From assembly GCA_012798025.1 (NCBI GenBank), contig JAAZNX010000008.1:1-25692 (forward strand): DNA of 25,692 nucleotides, written 5' to 3'. The translations under genes were made by a program, and so were the position numbers. The DNA comes from Methanothrix sp. GTDB lineage: Archaea; Halobacteriota; Methanosarcinia; Methanotrichales; Methanotrichaceae. This document shows positions 1 through 7,450 of this stretch, one piece after another; position 1 is the stretch's first letter, and every line of letters starts with the position of its first letter. The notes under the pieces are model-generated. The model was not told the DNA's origin, ran no database searches, and saw only the letters and a program-made list of their open reading frames with translations.

Positions 1-751
1 CATGGCTCCAGTCCCGGAAGGCGTTTACATTGCCAATGGTGATGGCATCGGCCTCCCCTAACTTCAGCCTCATAACCTGGCTGGTGGCGACAGATGTAAC
101 GAACATGTTGCCTCTGCCAGCTCCTTCGTGGTTGAATGCCCTGGATATCACTGTTGGTATCCCATAGGAGTACCAGTAATTTCTCATCAGATAGTCGCCG
201 TATACCTTGCTCACCGCGTATGGAGACATGGGCCGGAGAGGATTCGTCTCGGAGATTGGCACTTCAGGAATATGCTCTGGCACGGGAAAGATGGTTCCAT
301 ATTTCTCCAATGCTCTCTTGTACTGCTCCTCAGAGGACAGCACCAGGCCGTACTCCTCGCTGCTCCCTGCGAAAACCACGACCGGGCTTACATCCTTGAC
401 CCTGATGGCCTCTAGAAGATTGGAAGTGCCCCAGCAGTTGCAGAGCATTGTCTCGTTTGGATCTACAAATGATCTGGGAACGAATGATTGGGCTGCCAAA
501 TGGAATATGATATCCGGTTCGCTGGCTGTGATGGCACTTCCGATGCTGGATATGCTCTCCAGGTCGCCTTCAATGATTCGGACCTCTTTTCCAAGTCCCA
601 AACGCATCAGATTATGCGGAGCTTTGCCATCCGCCCTGCGACGCAACAGACCGCAGACATTGGCACCCCGATCCACCAGCACCCTGGCCATTCGCGAGCC
701 TACAAACCCGCTAATCCCTGTTATCAATATATTTTTATCTTTAAAGCCCAT
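1..751 (-). CDS. GDP-mannose 4,6-dehydratase-like SDR epimerase/dehydratase (3' end outside window)
   Basis: Extended short-chain dehydrogenase acting on nucleotide sugars, probably GDP-mannose, in surface glycan precursor synthesis in the cytoplasm. The reading frame starts at ATG 751 with GGTGG just upstream and stays open to base 1, so about 250 N-terminal residues are present and the C-terminus is missing. Seen: Rossmann motif TGISGFVGS near residues 11-19, HLAAQSFV near residue 77, FAGSSEEYGLV, the catalytic YAVSK (Tyr-x3-Lys), then FNHEGAGRG and GNVNAFRDWSH at the edge. The last two resemble the substrate-binding segments of GDP-mannose 4,6-dehydratases (FNHESPRRG, LGNLDxxRDWGH). The family is clear. 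The exact sugar is inferred, and a GDP-4-keto-6-deoxymannose reductase or another epimerase is possible. It follows a terminator at 869-892, so it is probably transcribed separately from the 924-2183 gene. Confidence 0.85.
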   Translation of the reverse strand, partial: MGFKDKNILITGISGFVGSRMARVLVDRGANVCGLLRRRADGKAPHNLMRLGLGKEVRIIEGDLESISSIGSAITASEPDIIFHLAAQSFVPRSFVDPNETMLCNCWGTSNLLEAIRVKDVSPVVVFAGSSEEYGLVLSSEEQYKRALEKYGTIFPVPEHIPEVPISETNPLRPMSPYAVSKVYGDYLMRNYWYSYGIPTVISRAFNHEGAGRGNMFVTSVATSQVMRLKLGEADAITIGNVNAFRDWSH

Positions 752-868
752 AAAAACCACCACGAAATTATCTTGAGACGCTCATTTACTTCATCCTCTG
801 ATACGCCGATAATTGAACTGGTTTGTAAGCCTTTTGATGGATGTGCAAGCTTCTGCTAAAGCAAAACC

Positions 869-892
869 AAAGGGGGACTCTGACCCCCCTTT
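869..892 (-). terminator. Hairpin terminator behind the dockerin/binding-protein gene
   Basis: A perfect 8-bp stem, AAAGGGGG (869-876) with CCCCCTTT (885-892), encloses an 8-nt loop. It starts 31 nt past the stop codon of the minus-strand gene ending at 924. On the minus strand it is followed by a T-rich stretch (TTTGGTTTTGCTTT), the shape of an intrinsic terminator. It also separates that gene from the dehydratase gene beginning at 751. Confidence 0.65.
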
Positions 893-923
893 ATCTGCAA
901 TGTCATAGCGTATGATCTAATTT

Positions 924-2183
924 TCAGCTCACCACCGGATAGACAAAAGCGCCCTGCTTGTCCAGATCGTAGTTCAACCCCTGGAATTTTGTTAGATATT
1001 CCTGATGGATCTCTTGTGGGTCCAGGTCCTTGAAGAGATCCGGGTGGAACCACTTTGCCATATAGACTATGCTCAAGAAATATCGTCCTCCGAAGAAAAC
1101 ATCTGCCGATTGAATATAGACATGGCCGTTCTTGATTGCCGAGACATTGGCCAGCTCAGGACGGTCCAAAATCTCTTTTTGTTTTTTTTCAAACTTGGTT
1201 GTATTATCCTTATCCAGAGAATAACCGCCGATATTGCTGATCTTCCAGACGATGAATTGAGGATCTCTCTGCACTAGTGCTTCTGGATCAACGATGACAT
1301 CTCCTGTTGTATCTTCAAAGATATTCTTTCCACCAGCCATGACAATCGCATTATGTGATGTAGATCCAACACCACCGGTATTATAAAAGTCGCTTCGACC
1401 ACCTTCGTATACCCTTGGCTTTGCGTCTTCGGGCAAATCCAAAAGCACTTCTTTTATTTTATTGATCTTCTCGCTGTACCAATCTACGAACTCTTCAGCA
1501 TCCTGAACTCTTCTGACGATATACCCAAGCTTCATGACGTCTTCTGCATATGTCTCCGGCTTGTAGCAGTCAAGGCCGATCACAGAGATATCCGGATTTG
1601 CTTTCTTGAGGGTATCATTAATGCTCTTGTAATCCACAGTCCACTGTGTTCCGTAATAGACGATCAGATCTGGATCCTGTTTGAGCACCTTCTCAATGTC
1701 CGGCGTCTTTCCAGATCCAACGCTTTGAACCTTCTGGAATTCCGGGAAATAGGATTTATCGTTCAAAGCCGTATCGCTGACACCAACGATCTTGTCTGAG
1801 GCTTTGATAGTCCTCAAAGCTTCTGCGGCGTTCCTGTTGACGGGGATAATCCTCTCTACAGGCATTTTGACCTTCACAACCTTGCCAGAAGAATCCAGAA
1901 GGGCGAGCTTTGTCTCGTCACCCCGCATGATCTTTTCAATCTGTTCTACGTCCGAGCGATCTATGACGCCATCGTAATTTGCATCGCTGAGATTGGTGGC
2001 AGCATTTGTCCCCTTGATCACTCCTTCTACATAGGCAACGTCCTTCTCATTTATTGTGCTGTCCATATTTGCATTACCGAAGATGCCCAGCGTGTAATCC
2101 GTCGCACACGCAATCAGTGCAGCCTGCGACACACACGCAATTATTACCAATATCAAGGCTAACAGATTCATATTTAACCACAT
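924..2183 (-). CDS. Secreted ABC-type (iron/cobalamin family) substrate-binding protein with N-terminal dockerin repeat
   Basis: Extracytoplasmic solute-binding protein of the Fe-siderophore/heme/vitamin B12 type (PF01497-like), expected to deliver a metal chelate or corrinoid to an ABC importer that is not in the window. Seen in order: signal segment (5-27); a dockerin type I-like region (about 31-90) with two Ca-binding loops, GNANMDSTINEKDV and DANYDGVIDRSDV; then a binding-protein fold from about 106 to the end, opening with VKMPVERIIPVNRNAAEAL and containing DPDLIVYYG. Two in-frame ATGs exist (2183 and 2171). A TATA-like ATATTTATG at 2201-2209 would start transcription near 2179, which favours 2171 and a mature start MNLLALILV. 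The dockerin suggests docking to a surface partner with a cohesin domain, as known for other methanogen surface proteins. The substrate cannot be read from sequence. Confidence 0.85.
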   Translation of the reverse strand: MWLNMNLLALILVIIACVSQAALIACATDYTLGIFGNANMDSTINEKDVAYVEGVIKGTNAATNLSDANYDGVIDRSDVEQIEKIMRGDETKLALLDSSGKVVKVKMPVERIIPVNRNAAEALRTIKASDKIVGVSDTALNDKSYFPEFQKVQSVGSGKTPDIEKVLKQDPDLIVYYGTQWTVDYKSINDTLKKANPDISVIGLDCYKPETYAEDVMKLGYIVRRVQDAEEFVDWYSEKINKIKEVLLDLPEDAKPRVYEGGRSDFYNTGGVGSTSHNAIVMAGGKNIFEDTTGDVIVDPEALVQRDPQFIVWKISNIGGYSLDKDNTTKFEKKQKEILDRPELANVSAIKNGHVYIQSADVFFGGRYFLSIVYMAKWFHPDLFKDLDPQEIHQEYLTKFQGLNYDLDKQGAFVYPVVS

Positions 2184-2200
2184 CTATCTGATTTAATAAG

Positions 2201-2275
2201 ATATTTATGTAAACTAATATGATATAATGTTATTGCATCACATTTATTGTCGAATAACATGAACTGAATATCATA
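2201..2275 (-). promoter_or_regulatory. TATA element and nested inverted repeats upstream of the binding-protein gene
   Basis: A TATA-like box (ATATTTATG, 2201-2209 on the plus strand) lies 18-38 nt ahead of the two candidate starts of the minus-strand gene. Behind it are two nested dyads. The outer one is TATGATAT (2218-2225) with ATATCATA (2268-2275). The inner one is ATGTTATT (2227-2234) with AATAACAT (2253-2260). Both are perfect. The position suits a metal-dependent repressor or activator of an uptake gene. This is inferred from layout, as no known consensus was matched. Confidence 0.4.
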
Positions 2276-2559
2276 AAATTCTTTGGTGAGGTGGTAGCCT
2301 CGATTCGAGATGTCGATGTCTGCTGAATTTCGCAGATCATCCAGTGCAGAGCTCTTGAAACTTATGCACTCGTAAGCTCACCTGCAAAATAGTACTGATC
2401 ATAATTAAGCGAAATAGTTTCGATCGAATGTGTTCAGTATTTGGGTCAGATCTATACGTAATCGTCTATATGATCCTTAAGGAGTGTATTTAGGATCTAT
2501 GGGATGTGTCAAGTACTCTCTGTTCGCAATCATGGCCGCCTGCCTTCTGAGCGGCATTG
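2276..2559. other. AT-rich intergenic region without a supported gene
   Basis: No RNA gene, repeat or convincing coding frame was seen between the dyads upstream of the binding-protein gene and the small reading frame at 2560. A few short open frames exist, but they lack ribosome sites and recognisable protein sequence. Confidence 0.5.
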
Positions 2560-2730
2560 ATGAACACGATCTTGGCCATGAATGGGGATATCTCGGAGTT
2601 GAAGAGACTTATACCGGGCAACGAAGGTATTCGCATGGGCTATCAGGACCCGGCATTCTTCATTGCTGCTAGGCTCATCCCAAAAAGCGAAAAACAGGAA
2701 TTATTCGACGCAGAAAATTATGGTCGCTAA
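2560..2730 (+). CDS. Possible 56-residue protein or gene remnant, not recognised
   Basis: An ATG-initiated frame of 56 residues, whose sequence (for example ELKRLIPGNEGIRMGYQDP and FFIAARLIPKSEKQEL) looks protein-like rather than random. There is no clear ribosome site, and a TGA lies in frame four codons upstream, so it may be the end of a decayed longer gene. It overlaps the untranslated lead of the winged-helix gene at 2747. I do not recognise the family. A competing open frame over 2484-2672 in another phase looks less like protein. Confidence 0.25.
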   Translation: MNTILAMNGDISELKRLIPGNEGIRMGYQDPAFFIAARLIPKSEKQELFDAENYGR

Positions 2731-2746
2731 ATGGAAGGGACATACA

Positions 2747-3019
2747 ATGCAATCAAAAAGAAGATCCACCGATCTGATTGTATCGCAAATTTTGAGAATC
2801 TGCATGCACGGTGCGAGCAAAACAAGGATTGTGTACCAGGCTAACATGAACTTTATGACTGTAGGCCCATACTTAGATAATTTAATAAAAAGTGGGTGCA
2901 TCGAGCCTATCCACGAAGGTTCCAGAATTATTTACAAAACTACGCCAAAGGGTGTGGATCTGAAAGAGCGATTCGAGAGGTTTCAAAGAGATCTAGAAAA
3001 TTTTTATGCATGTGCATAA
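2747..3019 (+). CDS. Small winged-helix transcription regulator (archaeal HTH_45-like)
   Basis: A DNA-binding protein of 90 residues made almost entirely of one winged helix. Seen: RSTDLIVSQILRIC (helix 1), GASKTRIVYQANMNF (helix-turn-helix start), VGPYLDNLIKSGCIEP (recognition helix region), then the wing GSRIIYKTTPKGVDL and a C-terminal helix FERFQRDLENF. This order and the phrase YKTTPKG are typical of archaeal PF14947-type regulators. The start at 2747 is chosen because GGAAGGGA sits 7 nt upstream. Two upstream in-frame starts (2663 and 2720) would add a non-conserved tail. The target is unknown, and the adjacent secreted protein at 3085 has its own promoter. Confidence 0.75.
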   Translation: MQSKRRSTDLIVSQILRICMHGASKTRIVYQANMNFMTVGPYLDNLIKSGCIEPIHEGSRIIYKTTPKGVDLKERFERFQRDLENFYACA

Positions 3020-3052
3020 GCCTAACACTGGATATCGTCTCAGCATGGTAAC

Positions 3053-3062
3053 TAAAATATAC
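3053..3062 (+). promoter_or_regulatory. TATA box for a leaderless transcript
   Basis: TAAAATATAC lies 23-32 nt ahead of the ATG at 3085. No ribosome site is present upstream of that ATG. The spacing is what is expected for an archaeal promoter whose transcript begins at or within a few bases of the start codon. Confidence 0.5.
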
Positions 3063-3084
3063 ATGGTCTCACCAACTACAATTT

Positions 3085-3543
3085 ATGAACTATCCCAGAT
3101 ACATCCTGATGCTGGTCGTATCCATCCTCATGCAGACGGGGCTCGCCCTCTCAGCTCCAATGCCGCTGCTAATGATAGTAAATAATGATTCGATGGAGTG
3201 TGCGAGGTTTTTGCCAGGAGACGAATGCATGGACTGCACGCCGCCCGCAGGCTGGGATATACTGGGTCCTTATGATTCTTGCCCTGAAAACTACAAAATC
3301 GTCAACGTAAATGGGACATGCAAAGGCTTTGAGAACGAACGTTGCTGCACCGAGAAGCATACTGGCGCTTCTGGAGACTGCAGAAACTTAGTCATAAACG
3401 ACGAAACCAAGAGATGCGCCTTTGTAAAGAATGCCTCAAATTGCTCCTTGCCGTCTGGCTGGTTAGCGATGCCTAAAAACGCATCACAATCTATGTGGGT
3501 ATGTCCCATAGATTATGGCTGGACGGCGCTCAACTGCACTTGA
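3085..3543 (+). CDS. Secreted cysteine-rich protein with internal repeat, unknown function
   Basis: Not recognised as a known family. A hydrophobic N-terminal segment (about 7-26, ending ALSAPM) looks like a signal peptide. The mature part has 12 cysteines (39, 48, 51, 66, 79, 87, 88, 99, 111, 120, 140, 151) in about 125 residues. Two halves look duplicated: ECMDCTPPAGWDIL...SCPENY near 47-70 and ASNCSLPSGWLAM...VCPIDYGW near 117-146. Five N-x-S/T sequons (76, 116, 119, 132, 150) would allow archaeal N-glycosylation. Likely a disulfide-stabilised extracellular protein. Its last 14 bases overlap the tail of the convergent stress-protein pseudogene. Confidence 0.6.
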   Translation: MNYPRYILMLVVSILMQTGLALSAPMPLLMIVNNDSMECARFLPGDECMDCTPPAGWDILGPYDSCPENYKIVNVNGTCKGFENERCCTEKHTGASGDCRNLVINDETKRCAFVKNASNCSLPSGWLAMPKNASQSMWVCPIDYGWTALNCT

Positions 3544-4149
3544 ACAATGAAGCTACAGCGCCTTCGAGGATGAATTGGCCCTGACAGGATCGATTCATGT
3601 CAAAAAAAGGCTCTCCGTGGACTACCAAAACAGGCACTGGTGAGTTGCGGACCACCTTTTCAGCAACGCTGCCCACAAGGAACTTCTCCAGTCCGGCCTT
3701 GCCTATGCTGCCAATAACGATGACACCCATGGACTGCTCTCTTGCGAGCCGCAGGACTTCAGCTGCTGGGTCCCCTTCCAGGACTTTGCTCTCGCTGAAG
3801 ACGCGCTGTAGCCAGCTCCTCGATCCTGGCGGCAGCCTTCTTTCCAGCCTCCAGGGCCACGAGGGTGATCTGCTCTAAGTCCTGGCCAGGGCGTCGATCT
3901 CTCCGGCTGGGCTTCCCCTGAGCACACGAAAGGATGCCCGGACTGCCTGCCTTTCCAGGTTTTGGGCTAAGAGGGCGAGCATGTCTTTTGCCTTCTTCAC
4001 GCTCGCCTCGATCTGCTCAGTGCTCTCGCCCCCCCCAAGACAACATGCGCCAGCACTGCCTCCTTAATTTCAGGACAGTATGCCACGCACTCCAAAACCC
4101 TTCTCGAGTGGATTGAGAAGTCAGTTGGCACCAGCACCCTCTCGAACAT
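3530..4149 (-). pseudogene. Universal stress protein (UspA family), broken by three frameshifts
   Basis: Joining the phases on the minus strand recovers a UspA-fold protein: MFERVLVPTDFSIHSRRVLE (N-terminal strand and helix), a middle part IEASVKKAKDMLALLAQ and FRVLRGSPAGEIDALA, then GDPAAEVLRLAREQSMGV and the nucleotide-loop-like GSIGKAGLEKFLVGSVAEKV ending in PVPVLVV. Three phase changes interrupt it: an extra base in a C8 tract at 4029-4036, a missing base near 3880, and an extra base near 3801-3810. The promoter side is intact: an A/T-rich TATA-like stretch near 4181-4192, and GGAG six bases before the ATG. Either a recently inactivated gene or sequencing indels. No shorter frame would give a full Usp domain. 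Confidence 0.8.
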
Positions 4150-4216
4150 ATTTTTCTCCATGCATATCATTCTACATGCAAAAATATTTAAATTGCCATT
4201 CCTGGATCGTACGTAC

Positions 4217-5713
4217 TCAGGCTGTGACCTCTATCTCCAGCACGTCTGGGAAGACCTCAGAGTTTTCGCCGGTTGAAACCAGAATGCTCACCTTGTAGAT
4301 TCCAGGAACCACTCCTGCATTCCAGATTCCAACGTACTTTCCTTTGGAGGTGGAAAGCAGCGTCGTCCTGCCTGCCTCTGAGCCATCAGGACCGTTGATG
4401 ATGGCGGTGCAGCGCAGGGTCCCTTCACTTCCTGTGGTAGCATCAGAGGGCTTGCCTGCTGATCCGATCTGCACTACACCGCTGCTGCGGTCTATGCTGG
4501 CAAAGCCTTGCGGAGATCCAAATCCGCAGGTGACACAACCCTTTACCGTAAGCTTCATCTCTGAAGCAGCGGCCTGCTTCTCCTGAATGGATGCAGTGAT
4601 GGTCACAGCATTTCCTGATCGAACGGGATTGGGCCGAGCATCGATCTCTGCCAGCTCCAGGTTGAGGCTGGGCTGGTTTTCCAGCCAGTCTTTCCAGGTA
4701 TAGAGCCGGGCGTCGTAGCCGGATAAAGTCAGAGCAAACCATACCAGTGAAGCTTCTACGCCCACGTTGGTGTAGACCACCACAGGTCGGTCCTTATCGA
4801 GTCCCAGGAAGATCTGCTTCAGATCTTCTTCAGGCCTGATGCGTTCGTTCTCCACCACATCTTCGTAAGGAATGTTGATCGCTTCGGGAATAGATCCGAT
4901 GCCAAAGTCCCTGGCAGGTCTTGCATCCACTATTTGTGCTCCTCCGTTTAGGACGAAATCGTAGCTTGCCAGAAGATCAGACTTGAGCGTCGGGGTGTAA
5001 TTCGTCTGCTGACGGAGGGCAGGGGCGTCGCTTACATTGAGGCCGGCTGCAGCCCAATCGTCGATGCTGCCATCCAGAACTCGGACCTTCTCGTGGCCCA
5101 GGTACTTCAGCAGCCAGTAGGTGAAGACCGCTGGAGAGGGCCCGCCACCACAGGGAAGACATTCGCCAGCGATCACCACCGAGTCGTTGGCAGAAATTCC
5201 CGCATCCCCCAGAAGCTTGGCAAGCTCTGGAAGAGGCTTCAGGCTCCAGCCTGAGCCCATGAACTCCTCGTAGTTGAGGTTGACCGAGCCCTCGATGTAT
5301 TCGGTCGCATTGGGGCTGATGTCCAGAATAACATCGTTGGCAGTGACCCCCGACGGAGAGACCAACGCCTCGGCAAAGGCACCGGTTCGCGTCTTTGAAT
5401 GGTTGCCCGGAGCAGAATCATTTTTTGCAGGAACCTGCGCGGGTTCAGCTTTTTGAGTTTTTAGTATTGTCTCTTGCCTGTCAAGCTGAGCTTTTTGCTG
5501 CTGTTCCTGCTCGTATACTGCCTTTTTAGCAAGCCAGCCATCCAGATCGGTCCAATCAGGGCAGGTAGGGCAGAACTCGCCTGTTTCTGTACCTGCCAGG
5601 GCCGGCAGCGTTAAAGCCAGGCAAAGGACGAGTATCGAGGCCAAACCTGATGTGATGGCTATGGCTTTGCCATTTCCGATCTTTTTCATCAGGGATGTTT
5701 CCAAACGAGCCAT
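4217..5713 (-). CDS. Exported tandem rhodanese-domain protein with C-terminal beta-rich domain (rhodanese A)
   Basis: Predicted extracytoplasmic sulfurtransferase-like protein of 498 residues. The start is ATG 5713, with AGGAG eight bases before it. A GTG three codons upstream is less likely. Seen: a signal/anchor segment (about 17-40), CPTC at 48-51, a Q/K-rich linker, rhodanese domain 1 (about 120-230) and domain 2 (about 255-347), then about 140 residues of beta-rich sequence with GCVTCGFG. The rhodanese active-site loop of domain 1 reads GECLPCGGGPS, with Cys185 and Cys188, instead of the usual single Cys. In domain 2 the loop reads YTNVGVEAS, so the catalytic Cys is replaced by Thr. In classical two-domain rhodaneses the second domain is the active one, so the arrangement is reversed. 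Last intact gene of the ArsR-led operon, 11 bases after rhodanese B, its closest relative. Confidence 0.85.
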   Translation of the reverse strand: MARLETSLMKKIGNGKAIAITSGLASILVLCLALTLPALAGTETGEFCPTCPDWTDLDGWLAKKAVYEQEQQQKAQLDRQETILKTQKAEPAQVPAKNDSAPGNHSKTRTGAFAEALVSPSGVTANDVILDISPNATEYIEGSVNLNYEEFMGSGWSLKPLPELAKLLGDAGISANDSVVIAGECLPCGGGPSPAVFTYWLLKYLGHEKVRVLDGSIDDWAAAGLNVSDAPALRQQTNYTPTLKSDLLASYDFVLNGGAQIVDARPARDFGIGSIPEAINIPYEDVVENERIRPEEDLKQIFLGLDKDRPVVVYTNVGVEASLVWFALTLSGYDARLYTWKDWLENQPSLNLELAEIDARPNPVRSGNAVTITASIQEKQAAASEMKLTVKGCVTCGFGSPQGFASIDRSSGVVQIGSAGKPSDATTGSEGTLRCTAIINGPDGSEAGRTTLLSTSKGKYVGIWNAGVVPGIYKVSILVSTGENSEVFPDVLEIEVTA

Positions 5714-5724
5714 AACAATCACTC

Positions 5725-6780
5725 CTAAATATCGCTGGATTCTTGCTCAGTGAGCTGATTGGCCATCCAATCCTGGTAAGAGTAGAGCTTGGCATCATAG
5801 CCCATGATCTCCAGAGCAAGCCACATTACAGAACCCTTGAAGCCGGTGTTTGTAAAGGCCACAACAGGTTGCTCTTTGTTCAAAATGGAAAAGCGCTTCT
5901 CCAATTCATTCGCATTCCTTATCTTATCCCCGTCAAGTACGCTCTCATAAGGTATGCTGATAGCCCCTGGAATAGATCCCGAGCCATACTCCTGAACTGT
6001 CCTGGCATCAACAACTTGTGGTAGACCGCTCTTTACATAGTCATAGTTTCCGATAAACTGATCTGTGAATTGCGGTGTGTAATTAGCGGCCGGGCGAACG
6101 GCTGCACTTGATGATACTGGGAGGCCTCTGTCTTTCCAGTCCTGTACATATCCATTCAGGATCCTGACATTTTCATGTCCAAGCGATTTCATCATCCAAT
6201 AGACATAGGCCGAAGCCGATGGCCCTCCGCCGCAGGGCAGGCATTCTCCGTAGAGGACCAGGGAATCATCCTGAGTGATTCCTGCATTTCCAAGGATCTT
6301 TGCTATCTCCGAAACGGACTTGAGCGAATCGCCTTGCATGAATTCTTGATAAGGAATTGCCAGAGATCCAGAGATGTGCTCTTTGGCACTTTCGCTCACA
6401 TCCAATAAAATATCTGAGTTTGTGATCTCATCGATCTCAATCATGATCTCATGGAAGTTGTTGGCGCTCTGCGGAGCGTTCGTGTCAGCCTTCGGCTTTT
6501 CATCATCTTCCAGTACCTCTCTTGCCTGACTATCTTGGCTGCTGGAAGACATATTCCATCTCATCTCTCTCGACTTCTCCGGCCACTTGGCTGAGATTTG
6601 CTCCTGGCCTGCATTGGGTTTTCCAATCTCATCCAGCTTGGCCATTGGATCCCAGCCACCGTCGTCGCAGGCGCCTCCCAAGGAGGCACATTCGCCTCCG
6701 GCGTACGCGCTCTGCGATAGGGTTATTATGGCCAGCAAGGCCCAGAGGATCATGCCGATATTAGCTTTCAGAATATTCAT
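5725..6780 (-). CDS. Exported tandem rhodanese-domain protein (rhodanese B)
   Basis: Predicted secreted sulfurtransferase-like protein of 351 residues, start ATG 6780 with AGGA five bases upstream. Signal peptide about 1-27 (ending QSAYAGG), a low-complexity Cys/Gly and Ser/Asp-rich linker to about 110, rhodanese domain 1 (about 117-222), and domain 2 (about 245-340). Domain 1 has the loop LYGECLPCGGGPSAS with Cys180 and Cys183. Domain 2 has AFTNTGFKGSV, with Thr in place of Cys. The strong match to rhodanese A (same CLPCGGG loop, same YTPxF linker between domains) shows a tandem duplication. It lacks the extra C-terminal domain of A. The CxxC in the active loop could work as a dithiol or metal site as well as a persulfide carrier; that part is inferred. 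Confidence 0.85.
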   Translation of the reverse strand: MNILKANIGMILWALLAIITLSQSAYAGGECASLGGACDDGGWDPMAKLDEIGKPNAGQEQISAKWPEKSREMRWNMSSSSQDSQAREVLEDDEKPKADTNAPQSANNFHEIMIEIDEITNSDILLDVSESAKEHISGSLAIPYQEFMQGDSLKSVSEIAKILGNAGITQDDSLVLYGECLPCGGGPSASAYVYWMMKSLGHENVRILNGYVQDWKDRGLPVSSSAAVRPAANYTPQFTDQFIGNYDYVKSGLPQVVDARTVQEYGSGSIPGAISIPYESVLDGDKIRNANELEKRFSILNKEQPVVAFTNTGFKGSVMWLALEIMGYDAKLYSYQDWMANQLTEQESSDI

Positions 6781-6798
6781 GTCATTCCTGCCCGATTT

Positions 6799-7176
6799 TC
6801 ATGCTGCAAGCTCCTCTTTTACCTTCTCTACAACCTTGGCGCAGGCCTTTTCGTCATGAACAAGTTCGGGTGATTTTTCAATCCCAAGCTCAGTTACGAC
6901 TATCTGTATGGCAGGCTCGATCTCTGCATACTGCAGGGTTTTGGCTGCGCATTGAACCGGACAGCCGTCTATGGCGATCATGAGCCCGGCCTCTTGGGCC
7001 GCCTTTACCATTCCTGGGATGTGACCGCCCACTCCTGCCAGGCAGAAGAAACTGGCCACCTTCTCTTTGGCCAGCTCAATTGCCGCCTGATTTGCGATCT
7101 GTCCGACATTTGAGGCTCCAGAGCAGGCAACGACGCGCACATCTGAAGAGCCACATATACACTTCTTCTCATTCAT
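6799..7176 (-). CDS. DGC-domain putative zinc-binding protein
   Basis: Cytoplasmic 125-residue protein of the DGC family (PF08859-like), annotated as zinc-binding but of unproven function. Seen: CICGSSDVRVVACSGASNVG near 6-25, FFCLAGVGGH near 43-52, and the name-giving DGCPVQCA near 70-77. These are the conserved cysteine positions of the family. Start ATG 7176 has GGTGG seven bases upstream. It lies between the small thioredoxin (11 bases upstream) and rhodanese B. DGC proteins often sit next to thioredoxin-like and permease genes in anaerobes, so a role in metal, metalloid or thiol handling is likely but not shown. Confidence 0.85.
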   Translation of the reverse strand: MNEKKCICGSSDVRVVACSGASNVGQIANQAAIELAKEKVASFFCLAGVGGHIPGMVKAAQEAGLMIAIDGCPVQCAAKTLQYAEIEPAIQIVVTELGIEKSPELVHDEKACAKVVEKVKEELAA

Positions 7177-7187
7177 GAATCGGCCAC

Positions 7188-7424
7188 CTATTTCTTGAGC
7201 ATCCTCTTGATCTCTTCAACAGTTGCCGTTCTGCCCACGATCTTGGACTGTCCGTCGATGTAAAGAGCAGGGGTCATCATCACTCCCCTCTCCATGATCT
7301 CCTGGATGCTGTCCACCTTGATCACTTCTGCAGAAATTCCAGATTCTTCAACAGCCTTCTCAACATTCTTCATCAGGCTCTTGCACTTGGCACAGCCTGT
7401 TCCCAAGACCTCGATCTTCACCAT
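7188..7424 (-). CDS. Small thioredoxin-like protein (MTH895 / redox-active disulfide protein 2 type)
   Basis: Cytoplasmic thiol-disulfide carrier of about 78 residues. Seen: beta strand VKIEVLGTG, the redox pair CAKC, a helix SLMKNVEKAVEESG, then the cis-proline region MMTPALYIDGQ and a C-terminal helix VEEIKRMLKK. This is the TIGR00412-type thioredoxin fold, shorter than classical thioredoxin. Start ATG 7424 is preferred because GGGTG lies seven bases upstream; the GTG three codons earlier overlaps that site. It is 26 bases downstream of the thioredoxin-CcdA gene and 11 upstream of the DGC gene, so co-transcription is expected. A possible job is to accept or supply electrons for the CcdA protein or the DGC partner. 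Confidence 0.88.
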   Translation of the reverse strand: MVKIEVLGTGCAKCKSLMKNVEKAVEESGISAEVIKVDSIQEIMERGVMMTPALYIDGQSKIVGRTATVEEIKRMLKK

Positions 7425-7450
7425 TTCATTCACCCATTAGTCTCATATTT

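Noticed and set aside
207..776. Open frame of 189 codons on the plus strand
   Set aside because: Antisense to the dehydratase gene, whose Rossmann and YxxxK motifs are unmistakable.
2290..2345. tRNA-like patches (GGTGGTAGCCTCGATTCGAG)
   Set aside because: No acceptor stem, anticodon arm or T-loop could be folded from the surrounding bases.
2484..2672. Short plus-strand open frame starting MYLGSMGC
   Set aside because: No ribosome site, low-complexity non-protein-like sequence, and overlapped by a more protein-like frame at 2560-2730.
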